DNA from: Exophiala sp. HKRS030
Lineage: Eukaryota; Ascomycota; Eurotiomycetes; Chaetothyriales; Herpotrichiellaceae
Assembly (NCBI GenBank): GCA_023897205.1
Contig: JAHWDD010000001.1
Coordinates: forward strand, 2,046,001-2,110,000
Length of the DNA: 64,000 nt
Direction of reading: 5' to 3'
The first letter of the stretch is position 1. The number at the start of each line of letters is the position of its first letter. The translations under genes and the position numbers were made by a program. Shown piece after piece: positions 21,878-35,029 of this stretch. Below the pieces are notes generated by a model, which worked only from the letters and a program-made list of their open reading frames with translations, ran no database searches and was not told where the DNA came from.

Positions 21878-22808
21878 ACGTTGGCATGACTTGCCTTTTA
21901 AGCGAACATGCTCGACTCTGGATGCCCTTTGGATCTCGTTGAATGGCCCACGACAGACATCGCCATCACCACGTGCGTTGAAAACCCAGACGTGTGGGAG
22001 ACACCACCCTCAGCATTTGCTTCATTTCCGGCTTCGGATCCTCTTCTCTCTTATTCGGCGACTTTAGGTGCGACGAGTTGCCGATTTCCCAGTCAGAAGC
22101 ACGCACCTTTTGTCCATCATTCGGACCCTAGAGAACCGCATTTCTGGAAATATTCAATATTATCGTCGCTCCTCAGTGCAGACGATTTGCCATCAAACAT
22201 ACCAAAAAATGTGGAATGAGACTGCTCGGATGCTCATACCTCGCTTGTTTAGCAACGTACGTCGCCGAGGTGAAGCCATTGCATTCTGGGGACCTTGAGC
22301 ATGAGGTCCAAAAAAGTGACGAGATCTACGGAGCACTTGGAGATTCATGTCACCCTTTTCCTCTGGTTTATCGCGATCGAGACCTCTTTCTTATCCACAG
22401 ACAAGAGACACCTGGTCAGTGGTATGGGAATTCTATCCGATATGGGCAAACGGCTATTGCACTGTTCTCAACAGCTGGTACATTGGAGAGCTGCCTGAAG
22501 CCAGTCTTGACCATACAGCCAGAGATTTGTTTGGCCCAAGCACGCAAAACTCGATCATTTCTAACGTTTTCAGCATGCATTTGCATTTCAGCCTCATCGG
22601 TGTTTTGGCCTTATTTCTGAGTGCGCATTTGAGCAGCATCACAGACCATAGAAACGAGAGAGGGAGGGAGCAAAAAGTGGTCGATATGAATTATGAGCAT
22701 ATAGATGGAGATAGACTATATTCATTAATCGATGTTTCCCTAAACATGAACGATATCAACGCAGCTCGCTTTCACAACCTTGTCACGTCGTGAATAAGTG
22801 AATGTAAA
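21878..22808. other. Convergent gap, no supported gene
   Basis: These 931 bases lie between two gene ends. Overlapping plus-strand frames of 100-148 codons at 21908-22793 lack recognisable domains and overlap one another in different phases, so I do not call a gene. Confidence 0.5.
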
Positions 22809-25521
22809 TTAGGCTAGGTAGGTAGTACCTCCGGTGGGGGGTTCAAACAGGTCGAGGGCCGGGAACCCACACCAGACCGAGTCATAGGAATGGCCTTCGT
22901 CCCCGCCGTATTCTTGAGACGTATTGTTGATGACTGTGGTCGTCGCTGCTGCACGAGGTTGAGATTGAGGTTGAGAATGATTGCTGCCCAGCGGCATCAC
23001 CACCGGTACATTGTCCTTGCGTAATTGATCCAGGCACTCCCGGGCCAATTCCTCCAACGCGGTCTGGGTGTTTGATTCTTTCGACAGTTCGGTCTGAGGA
23101 GGAGGAAGAGGAGGAGGAGGAGGAGGAGGAAGAGGAGGAGGATTCGTCTCGGGCGTCGTCGCAGGCAAGAGGGAAGTCAAGACGACGGTAAAGTAGGCGA
23201 TGTCCTTGAAATTGGCCCCAGGGTGAGATATGCGTAGCTTCATCGGCTCGAGGGTGTCGAGGACTGAATGGATCAGGTTGGATTTTGTGTACCCGGGGGA
23301 ACACCGCGACTGTGTGTGGTGCCCGTTGTCGTCTCCTCCTCCGGGCGTCGTGGTAGCAGTAGTAGTTGGAGTCGTCGCTTGGTGGGCGATAGTCGTAGTG
23401 ACAGGATCCATCGAAGCAGCGGAAGATGACGACGCAGTGCTTCCTAAGCCCTTTATACCTAGACATAAACCCAAGATGGCTTGGACCAACTCGTTACGGT
23501 AGAGGTTGTGGAAAAAGTCCCAGTAACCCTCGGGTCGGGGGACGTCGATCTCCGAATATCGTGGATCGAACAAACTAAAAAGGGGGGTTTGAACGATTAG
23601 CATGTCTGGGGTACGATACCTGTGTATGATCATCCTTGGTAGGAGTCGAGGGGAGATTGGTAGGCAAACTCACTCTTGAAAAGTAGTAATCATCAGACAA
23701 GATTGTAAAAATCCATCGGTGCACTCTTGAGAGACGTCGTGGGCGTCGGAGCTGGCCACGAAGCAAGTGTACAGGTGCATCAAGGGACGACGGATGCTAA
23801 AGTCCAACTCCATCCTGGCCAGGAGCCGTGGGGGTGTCTTGCTCGCCTGGTCGCCCTGGTAGGTGAAGCGCAAGGGGGAGGGCAATTCCTGAAGGATCTT
23901 CTCCAGGTCTCGGGTGAAGACGCGGAGGTCCTCGAACGATATGCGACTCGTGCCGTCCATCTGTCTGCAGGCCATGAGACGCAGCGGGAAGGATTTTGAG
24001 AGCATGTGTTGACACAAGCCGTCGGTCCATTCCTCCACGGGTCTGGACTCGGGCAGGACCTGGATGCCGTCGTATATCTCGTCGTCGTTGATGTTCCGTG
24101 GAGGTTTCGAGGTGTAAGGGGGCACCATGCAGGGGATCTTGCACAGGATGCAAAGCATGAGGTCGATCTCGACGACCGTCATCCAGAGGCGCCGACGGAG
24201 TTCACCTTCGAACACGCCAATACCGGATTGCCTCGAAGGGTCCTCGTTCAACACCATGATCAAAGCATCCCGCAAAATCTCTCCGTTCATGCGGATCAGA
24301 TCGTCCAGTCGCCCCAGGTAGCTCCAGTGGCAGACGAGCGTCAGCATCTTGACCTGCAGGACCGGCAGGAGGTATCGCTGTCGCGGCTGCACCTTGTCGA
24401 GAAAATCCCTCATGAACTTGAGGACGCGACTCGGATGGAGCATCGAAGTCGAAGCGCCGATCTCGCATTCTTCGTGGGTGCCTATACTCGCCCCGACCAA
24501 CAAGACGCCGACCAGTTGTGGGATGAAGCCCAGGCCGCAAGCTTGTTCGCCGCCGTCGTCGGCAAAGAGGATTCTGAGTTGCCGCATGAACGTAGGAGCG
24601 TGTAGGATCCTGAAACAGTGTTCCATATTGTCAAAGTAGAGAGTGGCCAGTTTCTCGCAAATGTGAAGAGGAGGGAGTTCGAGGACGTCGGGTTGGTGGT
24701 GGTAACCATCAGGAGTTGCCCGTGTTGAATCCTGGTCAAACAACACTTTGTGGTTGTTCCTCTCCACGGTCAAGTGTATAGTTTGTAGGTCTGTCCGAAG
24801 CTTGGCCAGACCAGGGTTGTTTGGCAGGTTCGCCAGGAACCGACAGGCATCAGGAAACTGGGTCGTGGAGTTAATAACGAACCGAGCACGGTGGTAGCAG
24901 TGGAGAGAAAGAAATGCTTGTCCAGAAGACTTACCTGGTAACTCAGATTCGTGGTCACTGCCGGTGTATGGATCTGTTGGTCAAGATTGTTGTCGCTTTT
25001 GATATTGACCGTGGCCGACGTGACAAGGAGACGTTCCATGGCGTCTGACCGACTCTCTTGCGCGAAGAGAGCATTCTCAAGCCTCGCTACGCGTGCCAGG
25101 AGATCCTCTATCACGCCGCCGCCTCCTCCTCCTCTGGAAGCGGCCTGAGGGGCAGCAGCTGCTGCCGCTGATGCTGTCTCGCCATTTGCGATATCCACAA
25201 AGAGCGACTCGAACCTACGTCGTTTGCTCGGATGCCCTTGTAGGTATGCTGCATTGAGCTCGGGTTCTTGTCCGTCCTGGTAGATACAAGCAGTGGGACG
25301 ACCGACCTTGATACATTGCTGGCAAGGATGGAGTCGGTTGCATTTGAGCTTTTTTCTCCTATAACAACAATGACCAGATTAGGCCCTTGTGGGTGAGGCG
25401 TTTTTTGGTTTTGTATCATCTGGACATGCAGAACTCACCTGCAAATCAGACAAGAAATCACCGGCCTAGGCCGTTTAGGCGCGCCCGGAGGAAGAAGCTG
25501 ACTGGTAGTGGTGTCGGACAT
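22809..25521 (-). CDS. Zn2Cys6 fungal-specific transcription factor
   Basis: Four exons (25521-25439, 25358-24935, 24857-23674, 23574-22809) keep phase and give 818 residues. Introns are 80, 77 and 99 bases with GT..AG ends. The binuclear zinc cluster is at residues 24-52 (C24, C27, C34, C40, C43, C52), split by intron 1 as ISCLIC-RRKKLKC. A poly-Gly tract precedes a coiled-coil dimerisation helix (IEDLLARVARLENALFAQE). The fungal_trans middle domain follows, with HICEKLATLYFDNMEHCFRILH and the ELRRRLWMTVVEIDLM signature near residue 390. The C-terminal exon carries poly-Ser/Thr stretches and a poly-Pro run encoded by GGA repeats on the plus strand. It is a nuclear regulator with unknown targets. 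It is divergent from the TDP2-like nuclease gene, which may be coincidental. Confidence 0.92.
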
Positions 25522-25962
25522 GGGCTGTGATTCATTTCCACATTACCATCATCGCATTTTGGGCGGCATTCACACAAGGTCAGCAAAGCAAAGAGACCAA
25601 GGTTATCGCGGATGATGTTCTCTTTCTTTGAATTGTGCATGCAATGAATCCTTTGAAGCACTTTGGTGCATAAAATGGCAACATAGACAAGTCTGATGTG
25701 TCTAGATTCTCTTGTCCAATCATATCGAACCTCGGTCGAACATGGAACTTACCGACAACGAGTCTCAAACAAGTATCCCATACCATTGGATAGTATGGAA
25801 ACCGTTGCTGACACCATCTCACATTGATAAAAGGCGGACTTTTCTATCTACACTATTGTATACCTCACGTCTTTTTGGTCCTCTACGAGAAAGGCGCCGG
25901 ACACCCACAACCATCACCCCCGCAAAAACATCCCTTCCCACCCCAGCCTTGGGATCATCATC
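25522..25962. promoter_or_regulatory. Divergent promoter between the regulator and the TDP2-like gene
   Basis: A 441-base gap between outward-reading genes with no other feature recognised. Confidence 0.45.
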
Positions 25963-27042
25963 ATGGACCCCAAGTTGAAACGCATCATAGAATTGATCGA
26001 GTCCAAGAAGAAAACTTCACATCCATGGAAGCGTCAAGAACCTCACAATCAACCATATTATACCTTTTCGCCTACTACATCATCATGGGAAGCGACAACC
26101 CCTCCCGGTCCATCGTCAGCATCGGGCCGGGGAAGCCGATCGACGACAACAACGACAGGAAGAACATTTACCTTGGTGTCTTGGAACATCGACTTCATGC
26201 TCCCTTACCCTGATGAACGTATGAAGGCAGCGTTGAACCATCTCCACTCTCTGACAACCACCCAAACCTCCAACCCAACCATCATCCTCCTTCAAGAGAT
26301 GTTGGAGTCCGACCTCGCCCTGATCCAGGCCCAATCCTGGATCCGCTCAGGCTACAACATGACCGACGTCGACAATACCCACTGGGAGTCGGGTCACTAC
26401 GGCACCGTGATCCTCATTCCCAAGTCACTCCCTGTCAAGTGCGTGTTCAGGGTTCACTACGAAGCGACGGTGATGGAACGTGACGCTCTCTTCGTCGACC
26501 TCGACATCCACGGAGGAGGCCAGACTGTGCGCATCTGCAACACCCACTTGGAATCCCTCATAGCCGACCCGCCCAGACGTCCCCTACAACTCGCCACGGC
26601 CGCAAGGTACATGCGACCCCACGACCACGACGGCGGCGCCGCCGCCGTCACGGCGTCCGTCCTGGCCGGTGACCTCAACGCCATCCAGCCCTTTGACAAG
26701 ACCTTACATTCCGACAACGGCCTCGAGGACGCCTACCTGTCCCTCGGCGGCCAGGAGGACTCGGACGACGGCTTCACCTGGGGCCAGCAGGCTCCCACCA
26801 AGCAGCGAGACATGTTCGGTTGCAGTCGCATGGACAAGATTTTTTTCTGTGGCGCCGTCGAATGCACCAGGTTCGAGCGAATAGGCACGGGCGTGACGGC
26901 CGACGAGGAGCACGTCAAGGGCTGCTTGGTCCGGGAAGAAGGCATGGACCGAGGCTGGGTGACTGACCATCTGGGTGTCTCGGCAGACTTCACCGTCCTT
27001 CGCGACGACCACGACGGTTTGCCTATCGAGCCCAAGATCTAA
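25963..27042 (+). CDS. Endonuclease/exonuclease/phosphatase-family protein, TDP2-like
   Basis: A single exon of 359 residues from an ATG at 25963. The EEP fold motifs occur in order: TLVSWNID (about residue 70), LLQEM (metal-binding Glu), HLES after a beta strand (RICNTHLES), GDLNA, and WVTDHLGV near the C terminus. This combination of SWNID, HLES and TDH is closest to tyrosyl-DNA phosphodiesterase 2, which removes topoisomerase II adducts from 5' DNA ends; other EEP proteins share part of it. The first 60 residues are Ser/Thr/Pro-rich and disordered, with a KLKRIIELIESKKK helix at the start. Complete; enzymatic specificity is inferred. Confidence 0.83.
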   Translation: MDPKLKRIIELIESKKKTSHPWKRQEPHNQPYYTFSPTTSSWEATTPPGPSSASGRGSRSTTTTTGRTFTLVSWNIDFMLPYPDERMKAALNHLHSLTTTQTSNPTIILLQEMLESDLALIQAQSWIRSGYNMTDVDNTHWESGHYGTVILIPKSLPVKCVFRVHYEATVMERDALFVDLDIHGGGQTVRICNTHLESLIADPPRRPLQLATAARYMRPHDHDGGAAAVTASVLAGDLNAIQPFDKTLHSDNGLEDAYLSLGGQEDSDDGFTWGQQAPTKQRDMFGCSRMDKIFFCGAVECTRFERIGTGVTADEEHVKGCLVREEGMDRGWVTDHLGVSADFTVLRDDHDGLPIEPKI

Positions 27043-27549
27043 AACGATCCGTCCGGATTGAGTGAGCTATAATCGAGAGATGTGCACGAGCGAAGAAAAA
27101 GTGTAGTCCATGACGTTTCATGATGAAAGATAGTGTTTTGATTCGGAGCGCCCAACAGAAAAATAGGACCTTGACGACAACAATGACGACCAGTCCCTGC
27201 TAGTCATGATTGTCTTATGAATATTGATCCCATTCTCGCATACAAGCGTAAGCGGCAGCAGTCCCAGAATTCCCTTTCACCAAAGCTAGCTACGATTTGA
27301 GAGAGAGAGAGAAAGAGACATCTCATCATGCCTGCAGGAGAATATTCGACCCAAGCACACAAAAATCAGCAACCGCCGGCATTCCATTTCCCATCTTCAC
27401 TTAGGGTATCGTAATCTGCGTTAGTAGTACCGGAGTACCAAGTCAATTTTGTCAATTCTCCTTTTTGTCGTAAAGCCTTCTGCCTCTTGAACTTCAGCAC
27501 GCATTTCTTTCCAGTTCCATTGCAGGTCGACTCGATTCCAACAACCATC
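27043..27549. other. Convergent gap, no supported gene
   Basis: It lies between the TDP2-like gene and the cmkA gene end. It contains a short GA-rich run near 27298-27318. No coding sequence is supported. Confidence 0.5.
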
Positions 27550-29064
<1,515 letters not shown>

Positions 29065-30005
29065 GGCGGCGGTTTGGTCGGGCACCGACTATGCAACTTC
29101 TTCCGTTTGTGTTGCGAGTCGCGTGGCAGTGGCCTTCAGCTGCTGAAAGACAACAGCAGAATTTCCTCACACTGCAGAGAGGCCTCGCCGACTAGTAAAA
29201 TAATGCCCAACGTTCGCTTCTTGTGCCTGTCGATTGCAAAGGGTTGTGGTGATATCTCACCCAGATTGCGGGGTAGCGTGAGGCTGAGTGGGAGGCAGAG
29301 AAAGAGGCAAGGCGAATTTCGTGGGTGGGAGGCCGGATGACAGAGGTTACTTGAAGGGTGAAGAGGATGTAACAATATACTCTTAAATGTGGCTTGAGGA
29401 AGAGTTGGCACAAGGAGGAATTATGCAGGAGCGCAGCAGCTCAGCTGAAATCACTCGGACTGGGAGTTGTTCGGGGGCGGAGCAGCAAGAGGATTGAGGC
29501 TGAGGCTCGAGGCTGCGGAGTCAAACAATATGTAGATACGAGCCATGCTACTCCTACTCAGAACGGCTTAATATTGCGACTCAGTAACCGCAACAACCGT
29601 TTTCCCATCACTGGATGACAGTAATTAACGGATCCCCATCGCTATATGGGGGCGAAATCTTGTTTCGCATGGTTTCACTCTACTCGTACCAGGAAGCATT
29701 TATCAAAACCGCTGAGAATGACTGAGCTATGAACTGAAACCCGAGCTGCGCACTGACCCTGTTCTATTCAGGATTAAATAATGTAGGGATAGTCGGTATC
29801 CTGTGCACATCATTACAGAGCACCACTCGTGGGTTCTTTGCAACCAACCTCAACTGGATCCAAGTTGACGTCCAATTGCGTTCTTCAGAGCCATCCTTAC
29901 ATACATCGTGAACTCCGTACACCAGTGTCTCCAACAGCGTGGCAGTCTTTCGCATGCTCGCTTCAGTTGTCTTTGCACTAGGCTACTCCGGATCAGCACA
30001 CCACA
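29065..30005. promoter_or_regulatory. Upstream region of cmkA
   Basis: A 941-base interval between the cmkA start and the end of the next minus-strand gene. It includes ACTCCGTA at 29912, an eight-base match to the window-wide motif. No gene is supported. Confidence 0.45.
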
Positions 30006-31469
30006 TCATCCTCGAACCATCTCGTATGCTGCCATTTCTTTCTCGACACGGCATCTGAATGCCTCATACCACTCCACGCTCTTGAAACCGTACTTCTCTT
30101 TGCGAACGTCCCAGCCCTCTTTTCTCAATCTCTCAATACGCTCTTTCTTCGCGGTAGTAACAGGGTCGTCCGAAGTCGTATTGTTCTTGGTATCCGATGG
30201 CGTCGGAGGCAGGACTAGTCTGTTCGCCGGTTGAAAGGTCCAAAAACTTATATGCCTGTTCTTGTTCTGTGCTTTTCTCGCCATGCGTTGCGCTTGCTGA
30301 TTTCGCACACGAGTGATCTCGACCTCCAAAAAGGCAACGTGTTTGCGCACCTGCGTGCGAAATTCAGCCATGCAAATGTTGTAACGGGTCAGATCGGTGG
30401 ACGAGAGATATGCTTCAAGACTGTCATTGCGTGGGTCTGGGCTGAATGCATCCCGTATTCTCTTGAAGCGTGGCGTTACCAGGGAATGTATGCTGGTGCT
30501 GGACTGAGAGCTCCGACGTAGAGAAGGAGTTAGAGTAACAGGTGCAGTTTCTTCGTATTTGGCAATGAGACTCTGAACGGCAGTCTTGCGCATACCCATC
30601 CGAGGAACCTGGACGACGCGGGAACCTTCTACGGCGAATGAAGTCTTGTGGCCAAATGGAAGAGGAGGCAATGGGCGATGGCTCAAGTCGGGCCAGGATG
30701 AATAGATTTGGGCGCGTTTTTGGGTTCGGTTGAAAAGTGGCGAAGGCACAAGGTCGTCTTGAAGTGAGTGAGTAAGGCTAAGACTTTGGCAAAGCCGACC
30801 TTTATGCCCAGTGGGTGATTTTGGTGGGGCGATGTAGTCCTGTGCAGAGTCAATTTGCTTCTTATTCTCTTCCTGAAAATGAGGATCGAGTTGTAGCGAG
30901 GTAGACAGGCAGTGCGTGGACGCAGATGGTAAGAGAGGTGGAATGCTGTATGTGAGGCCGCAGATGGATTTTGACTGTGGTGGAGAGTTCTCAACATCTC
31001 TTTGATTTGGCGAAACGTAGGGACTTAGTGAGTTGCTCGAAAAGGGAGAGTCGAATACAACAGAGGGTGTTGTTTCGAGGTGGTTGAATGAAGCGTATTC
31101 AGTCGAGGCATAGGGAAGTGGCAGGCAATCGAGAGCGGCCTTGAAGGATTCCTGCGCCGAGTCGAGAAGCTGAGGCTTACTACGGGAGAAGTCGTGTGCG
31201 ATCTGACCCATTGCTTCGAACGATATTGCCTGGTAGAAGTAAAGAAAAGCCCTATGAAGGGGATGGATCTGTGCGCCATCAGCTGAGATATCTGTATCGC
31301 GGAGAGATCGTTCTGCCTCAGGTCTCTGAAGCTGTTGGCAAAGAGAGGCGCATGCCTTGTAACGATGGGCAAAGTACAGCTTCTGCACCTTTACCAATTC
31401 GTCTTTGTGAGAAGATATCCTGCAACTCGAACCACGGACGCATTTGACATGTGCTGGGACTTGCGCCAT
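30006..31469 (-). CDS. Unrecognised 487-residue protein
   Basis: A single open frame from an ATG at 31469. I do not recognise the family. The first 130 residues contain helical, TPR-like text (VQKLYFAHRYKACASLCQQL, AFLYFYQAISFEAMGQ, LLDSAQESFKAALDCL), which suggests a helical-repeat module. The middle (about 150-330) is Ser/Pro-rich and probably disordered. The C-terminal third has a long charged helix (EVEITRVRNQQAQRMARKAQ) and ends WDVRKEKYGFKSVEWYEAF plus a short acidic-basic tail. There is no membrane segment. Codon use and the long uninterrupted frame support a real gene. A scaffold role is possible but not shown. Confidence 0.75.
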   Translation of the reverse strand: MAQVPAHVKCVRGSSCRISSHKDELVKVQKLYFAHRYKACASLCQQLQRPEAERSLRDTDISADGAQIHPLHRAFLYFYQAISFEAMGQIAHDFSRSKPQLLDSAQESFKAALDCLPLPYASTEYASFNHLETTPSVVFDSPFSSNSLSPYVSPNQRDVENSPPQSKSICGLTYSIPPLLPSASTHCLSTSLQLDPHFQEENKKQIDSAQDYIAPPKSPTGHKGRLCQSLSLTHSLQDDLVPSPLFNRTQKRAQIYSSWPDLSHRPLPPLPFGHKTSFAVEGSRVVQVPRMGMRKTAVQSLIAKYEETAPVTLTPSLRRSSQSSTSIHSLVTPRFKRIRDAFSPDPRNDSLEAYLSSTDLTRYNICMAEFRTQVRKHVAFLEVEITRVRNQQAQRMARKAQNKNRHISFWTFQPANRLVLPPTPSDTKNNTTSDDPVTTAKKERIERLRKEGWDVRKEKYGFKSVEWYEAFRCRVEKEMAAYEMVRG

Positions 31470-31796
31470 TTTGGCTGCTCAATCATATTGTGTACATGAG
31501 AAAGCGCTGAGTGGCAGCTACTAGCAATGAGAGTACATGGCTTCAGTCAGCCTTTATTTTCTGCCACACCAACGCGTGGGGCGGTGATTGAGTCTTCCTC
31601 CTGAACACCGTTGAATACAGAGGGCACTCTAGAGTCATGTCTGCCGATATGAAGATGCCACCAAAGCCCTCCGTGTCAAAAACAGTGTAGAACGCCTCAG
31701 GACCGCCCTCCTGCTCTTGACTCGGTCCTAGACCTCGTGTACACTCGATGGGGATTCTCGACAGCCAATCTCGTCGCAAAATTCCTCTCTGATGCC
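31470..31796. other. Short gap between two minus-strand genes
   Basis: It contains the promoter of the 487-residue protein and the 3' end of the TPR gene. A 78-codon minus-strand frame at 31543-31779 has no ATG start and is not called. Confidence 0.45.
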
Positions 31797-33423
31797 TTAA
31801 CCGGCTGCTAGAAGTCCCTCATCGATCATATCTTGGATTTGGCTCTCGACCCACTCTTTACTTTTCGTCGTTCCCCAGGAGGCTAGAGTTGACATTAAGT
31901 CACTGCCTGCGATCAATGTCTGCGCTACGAGCCCCCGAAATTGACAGATTGCCTTCATATCTTCATCCTGATATAGCTTGCTGGCATTCCTGTAGAAAGT
32001 ATCGGCGTTTTGCAGGAGCTGAGATTTATTCGTAATAGCCAGCTTATAGGATGTCGGCGGTTGTCCTAATTGGTGTTGCAGCAGCGAGCAATTGCCACGA
32101 ATCATATGAGTTTCGGCAATGTCTTCTGGAACTGGACCTGAGATTTTGGAAGCAGCAGCAAGATTGGCTATGGCCGCTGACAGTGCGTTCCACCGTTGAG
32201 ATGCTGAAGAGGCATTTATGTCGATGTCGCTCAGAGCCACATTAAAGGCGACGAGGCTATTTGCGTTAGCTAGTAATGCTGGGAAATCTTTCTCCAAGTC
32301 CATATCTGGATCTTTAAAAGCTTCATCCCTTTCTCGCTTATATGTGCTCGCATCAATTGACTCTGATCTGTAGCCAGTTTCAAGGAGAGCTGACACAAGA
32401 TTGGCCTTGGCCAGTGCCACTTCCTGCCGCCTCTCAGCATCTGCGTCTTGTAAGAGGGTCGGCAGTTTTGCTTTTACGAGTTTCGACGAAAACTCTTCTA
32501 TCCAAGCTAGGCGGGTAGTAAGCGTGGAAGTAGTTGATGATGATAGTATGCTACAAAGGGTGGTGAGAGTGCCTAACTCGGCGAGAATGGTGTCGATAAG
32601 TGTTTCTTTTGTGACGGACTCGACTACTGCAAACCACTGGTCGGCGGCATTGTTATTGTTCAAGGAGGCGCCGCCATCATCGGTGTCGTCATCGGAATTG
32701 CTGCCCTTTTGCTCGACGACATCGGCTTGGTCCCCGGTCGAGTCCAATTGAGCGGCTGCCTCGTTCTGTTGCTGGATGGATTCCTCAAGCTTCAACTCTT
32801 GGATGGCCAGACATCTGCTCTGGAGCTCTAGAGCTTCTTCGAGTGCTTGCAATGCTTCTTGTTCAGGCCGATCAGGATCCTTAGCTGATGCTTCCGCGAT
32901 TGCTGTCAAGACCTGTGCAGTGTTGAAAAGTGTGTCGGCATTGTCCTGAGCGAGGTTCAGGGCATAGCGATGCGCTTCAAGTGCCTGCTGGAGAATATCC
33001 CACGGGGTTCCTGGCAATTGTTGAACTAGAATAGGATGTGTAGCTATCTCCAGTAACACCCGTGCCCTGAATAGGAGTCAGCATGGTGGTTCGAATGTCC
33101 ACAATTGGAACCCATCTTTGTGACACATACTTGTTATAAGCAAGATCGAGACTACCAGGGAACTTCTGTAATCCCTGGCTATATACACCGATAGCCCTGT
33201 CAAAGAATCGCAGCGACTTTGCAGCATCACCCGCCCTCCATTTTCCGGCAGCTTCTTCGAAATCGACCCCAGCTGCCTGGAAATCATCTGCAGTCTCTAG
33301 AGCCTGGAAAGAATTTAGTATTCCATCGATTTGCGGGCAGATATCCAGGACAATGGATCGCCTGACCTGCTCTTCTTTTTTCTTTGCTTTCGACTTCTTG
33401 AGGAAAGCCTTTGGTTTAGACAT
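31797..33423 (-). CDS. TPR-like helical repeat protein
   Basis: Two exons, 33423-33131 and 33066-31797, joined over a 64-base intron (GTATGT..TTCAG, CTGAC branch) give 520 residues. The start MSKPKAFLKKSKAKKKEEQ is very basic and could be a nuclear or nucleolar signal. Tetratricopeptide-like helices follow: AAGKWRAGDAAKSLRFFDRAI, SQGLQKFPGSLDLAYNKARVLL, ALEAHRYALNLAQDNADTLFN. An acidic, Asn-rich linker near residues 210-230 (DDDTDDGG, NNNN) separates the second helical half. Ribosome-assembly chaperones such as Acl4 share this kind of layout, but I cannot confirm that identity. Function is left open. Confidence 0.85.
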
Positions 33424-35029
33424 GATGATGGTCGAAGACGAATGACGGAGTTGCACAGTTACCCCGGACTACTGGGGCCAGTTTGGTGAGCACCAGCTAG
33501 CGCTTGTAGGGCGTTTACAACACACGGTTGGTAATGCTTTTGAGGTGCAAATGGCCAATCAAGAAAAAAGCTTACAACGAGGCTTCGATAGTACGAAATA
33601 CGAGTAGGGGACAGTATGGACAGACGGCAAGACTCAAAGAATTGGCACCAAAAAGGTTTGGATTCGGGTGTTCACTATCGACCTAAGAATTTGGAGCTGG
33701 CAAAGAATTCTACGCGGCGTTACTAAGTGGGTAAATTCTGCACTGTACGACATACTCCGTATAACGAACTGTTCTGAGATTGATGATCTAGAGCGCTGGC
33801 GTGTGATTGAACAATAATGATGATTTCCTTCATCCTTGAGCTATTTAGCGGAGGAATTGAAGCAGTCATAAGAAAGGATTCTTTCGATCCGCCGTCTATT
33901 GATCTTTCGCCCCGGTTGTTCCTTATGGCGCTATTGGTGAGACTCACTTTGGGAACCGAGCAGAGGGAATGCGCCGTGTTAAATGACTCGGTCAGGATAG
34001 ACGTGCATGGCCCGTGCAGATGGTGGCAGCACGACATGGCAGAAATTTTTTCTTTGTCCACAGCTCATCCCACTCGGGCGCCCTTACCAGGGTTCACAGT
34101 GGCCCCTCCCTCGCGTGCGCTAAGGCGTCAACCCTGGCCATGTCAGGTCGATTGGGTTGACCAGGCGTGGGTGTTGAGCGTGGGTGTTGGCCCGGATAGC
34201 CAAGAGAGTCAGCCCAAGTTGAAAGAAAATAGCCATGCTTAGGCTTTGCTAATAAGTAATTTACAGTAGGAGAGTAATGCCACTCGCTCAGTGAGGCCTG
34301 CCCTTGCTGGTGCAATGTGCTTCACACCATCCCTTGCGACAGACATCTTGACCGTCGTCTTATCTGCAGTGGCATCATCCCCGAATTGTCCCTCAACCAC
34401 ATGATGTTGACTTGTGATATCCTGCATCTCGCAGACTCACTCTCACCGTCAGGAAGAAGCCCGCCGGTCATCTTCTCTTGGCCTCAAGTGCACAACTACC
34501 GTCCTTGAGTACCTGAGGTACTCCGTACAGTACTCGTAAAAGTAATATGCTCCGCCTCGCCCACTTCTCGGGCCATGCTCGCTTTAGGTCAATGCCCTCC
34601 ACCCGCCTACTGCAAGTCTAAAATGCCACCCGTTGATTGAGAGTGGCCACATTTGATAGAGCTACCCACGCCCATCCAAATCCGCTCCAACAGCGGGGTT
34701 GTGCGTCTTCTCGCCCTCTCTTCTCTCTCGGGACCGTCCTGCTCGTCGACACTCGGTGCGATGAGTCTCGATTTTACCCTACAGATAGACTAGTCGGAAG
34801 TCTACGAACCTACTTCCATTCTCCCCTTCCGACGAGGCTGCGCTTCTTTTCACCTCATTTTTCAGTCATTCGTTTGTACGTTTGAACGCCCTGCAGTGTC
34901 GATCCAGTCGCAAGTCATCTCGAACCCATCGCAGCTTCGCGATGAACCTCCTTTGAGAGCCGTGTATTTTCACCACCCTCTCCCGCAGCCCACCTGCGGG
35001 CAACTCCCAGACACCAACGCGACTCGAGA
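33424..35029. promoter_or_regulatory. Divergent upstream region of the TPR gene and palcA
   Basis: A 1.6-kb interval between outward-reading genes. It carries two exact TACTCCGTA motifs (33753 and 34519). A 141-codon plus-strand frame at 33817-34242 has no recognisable domain and is not called. The last several hundred bases probably form the palcA leader. Confidence 0.5.

Noticed and set aside
22216..22793. Overlapping plus-strand frames of 134 and 148 codons
   Set aside because: They overlap in different phases and show no family resemblance.
31543..31779. 78-codon minus-strand frame with protein-like text
   Set aside because: It has no ATG, and no upstream exon with good splice signals was found between the two flanking genes.
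33817..34242. 141-codon plus-strand frame upstream of palcA
   Set aside because: It has no domain and lies in a divergent promoter interval; no codon or splice support.
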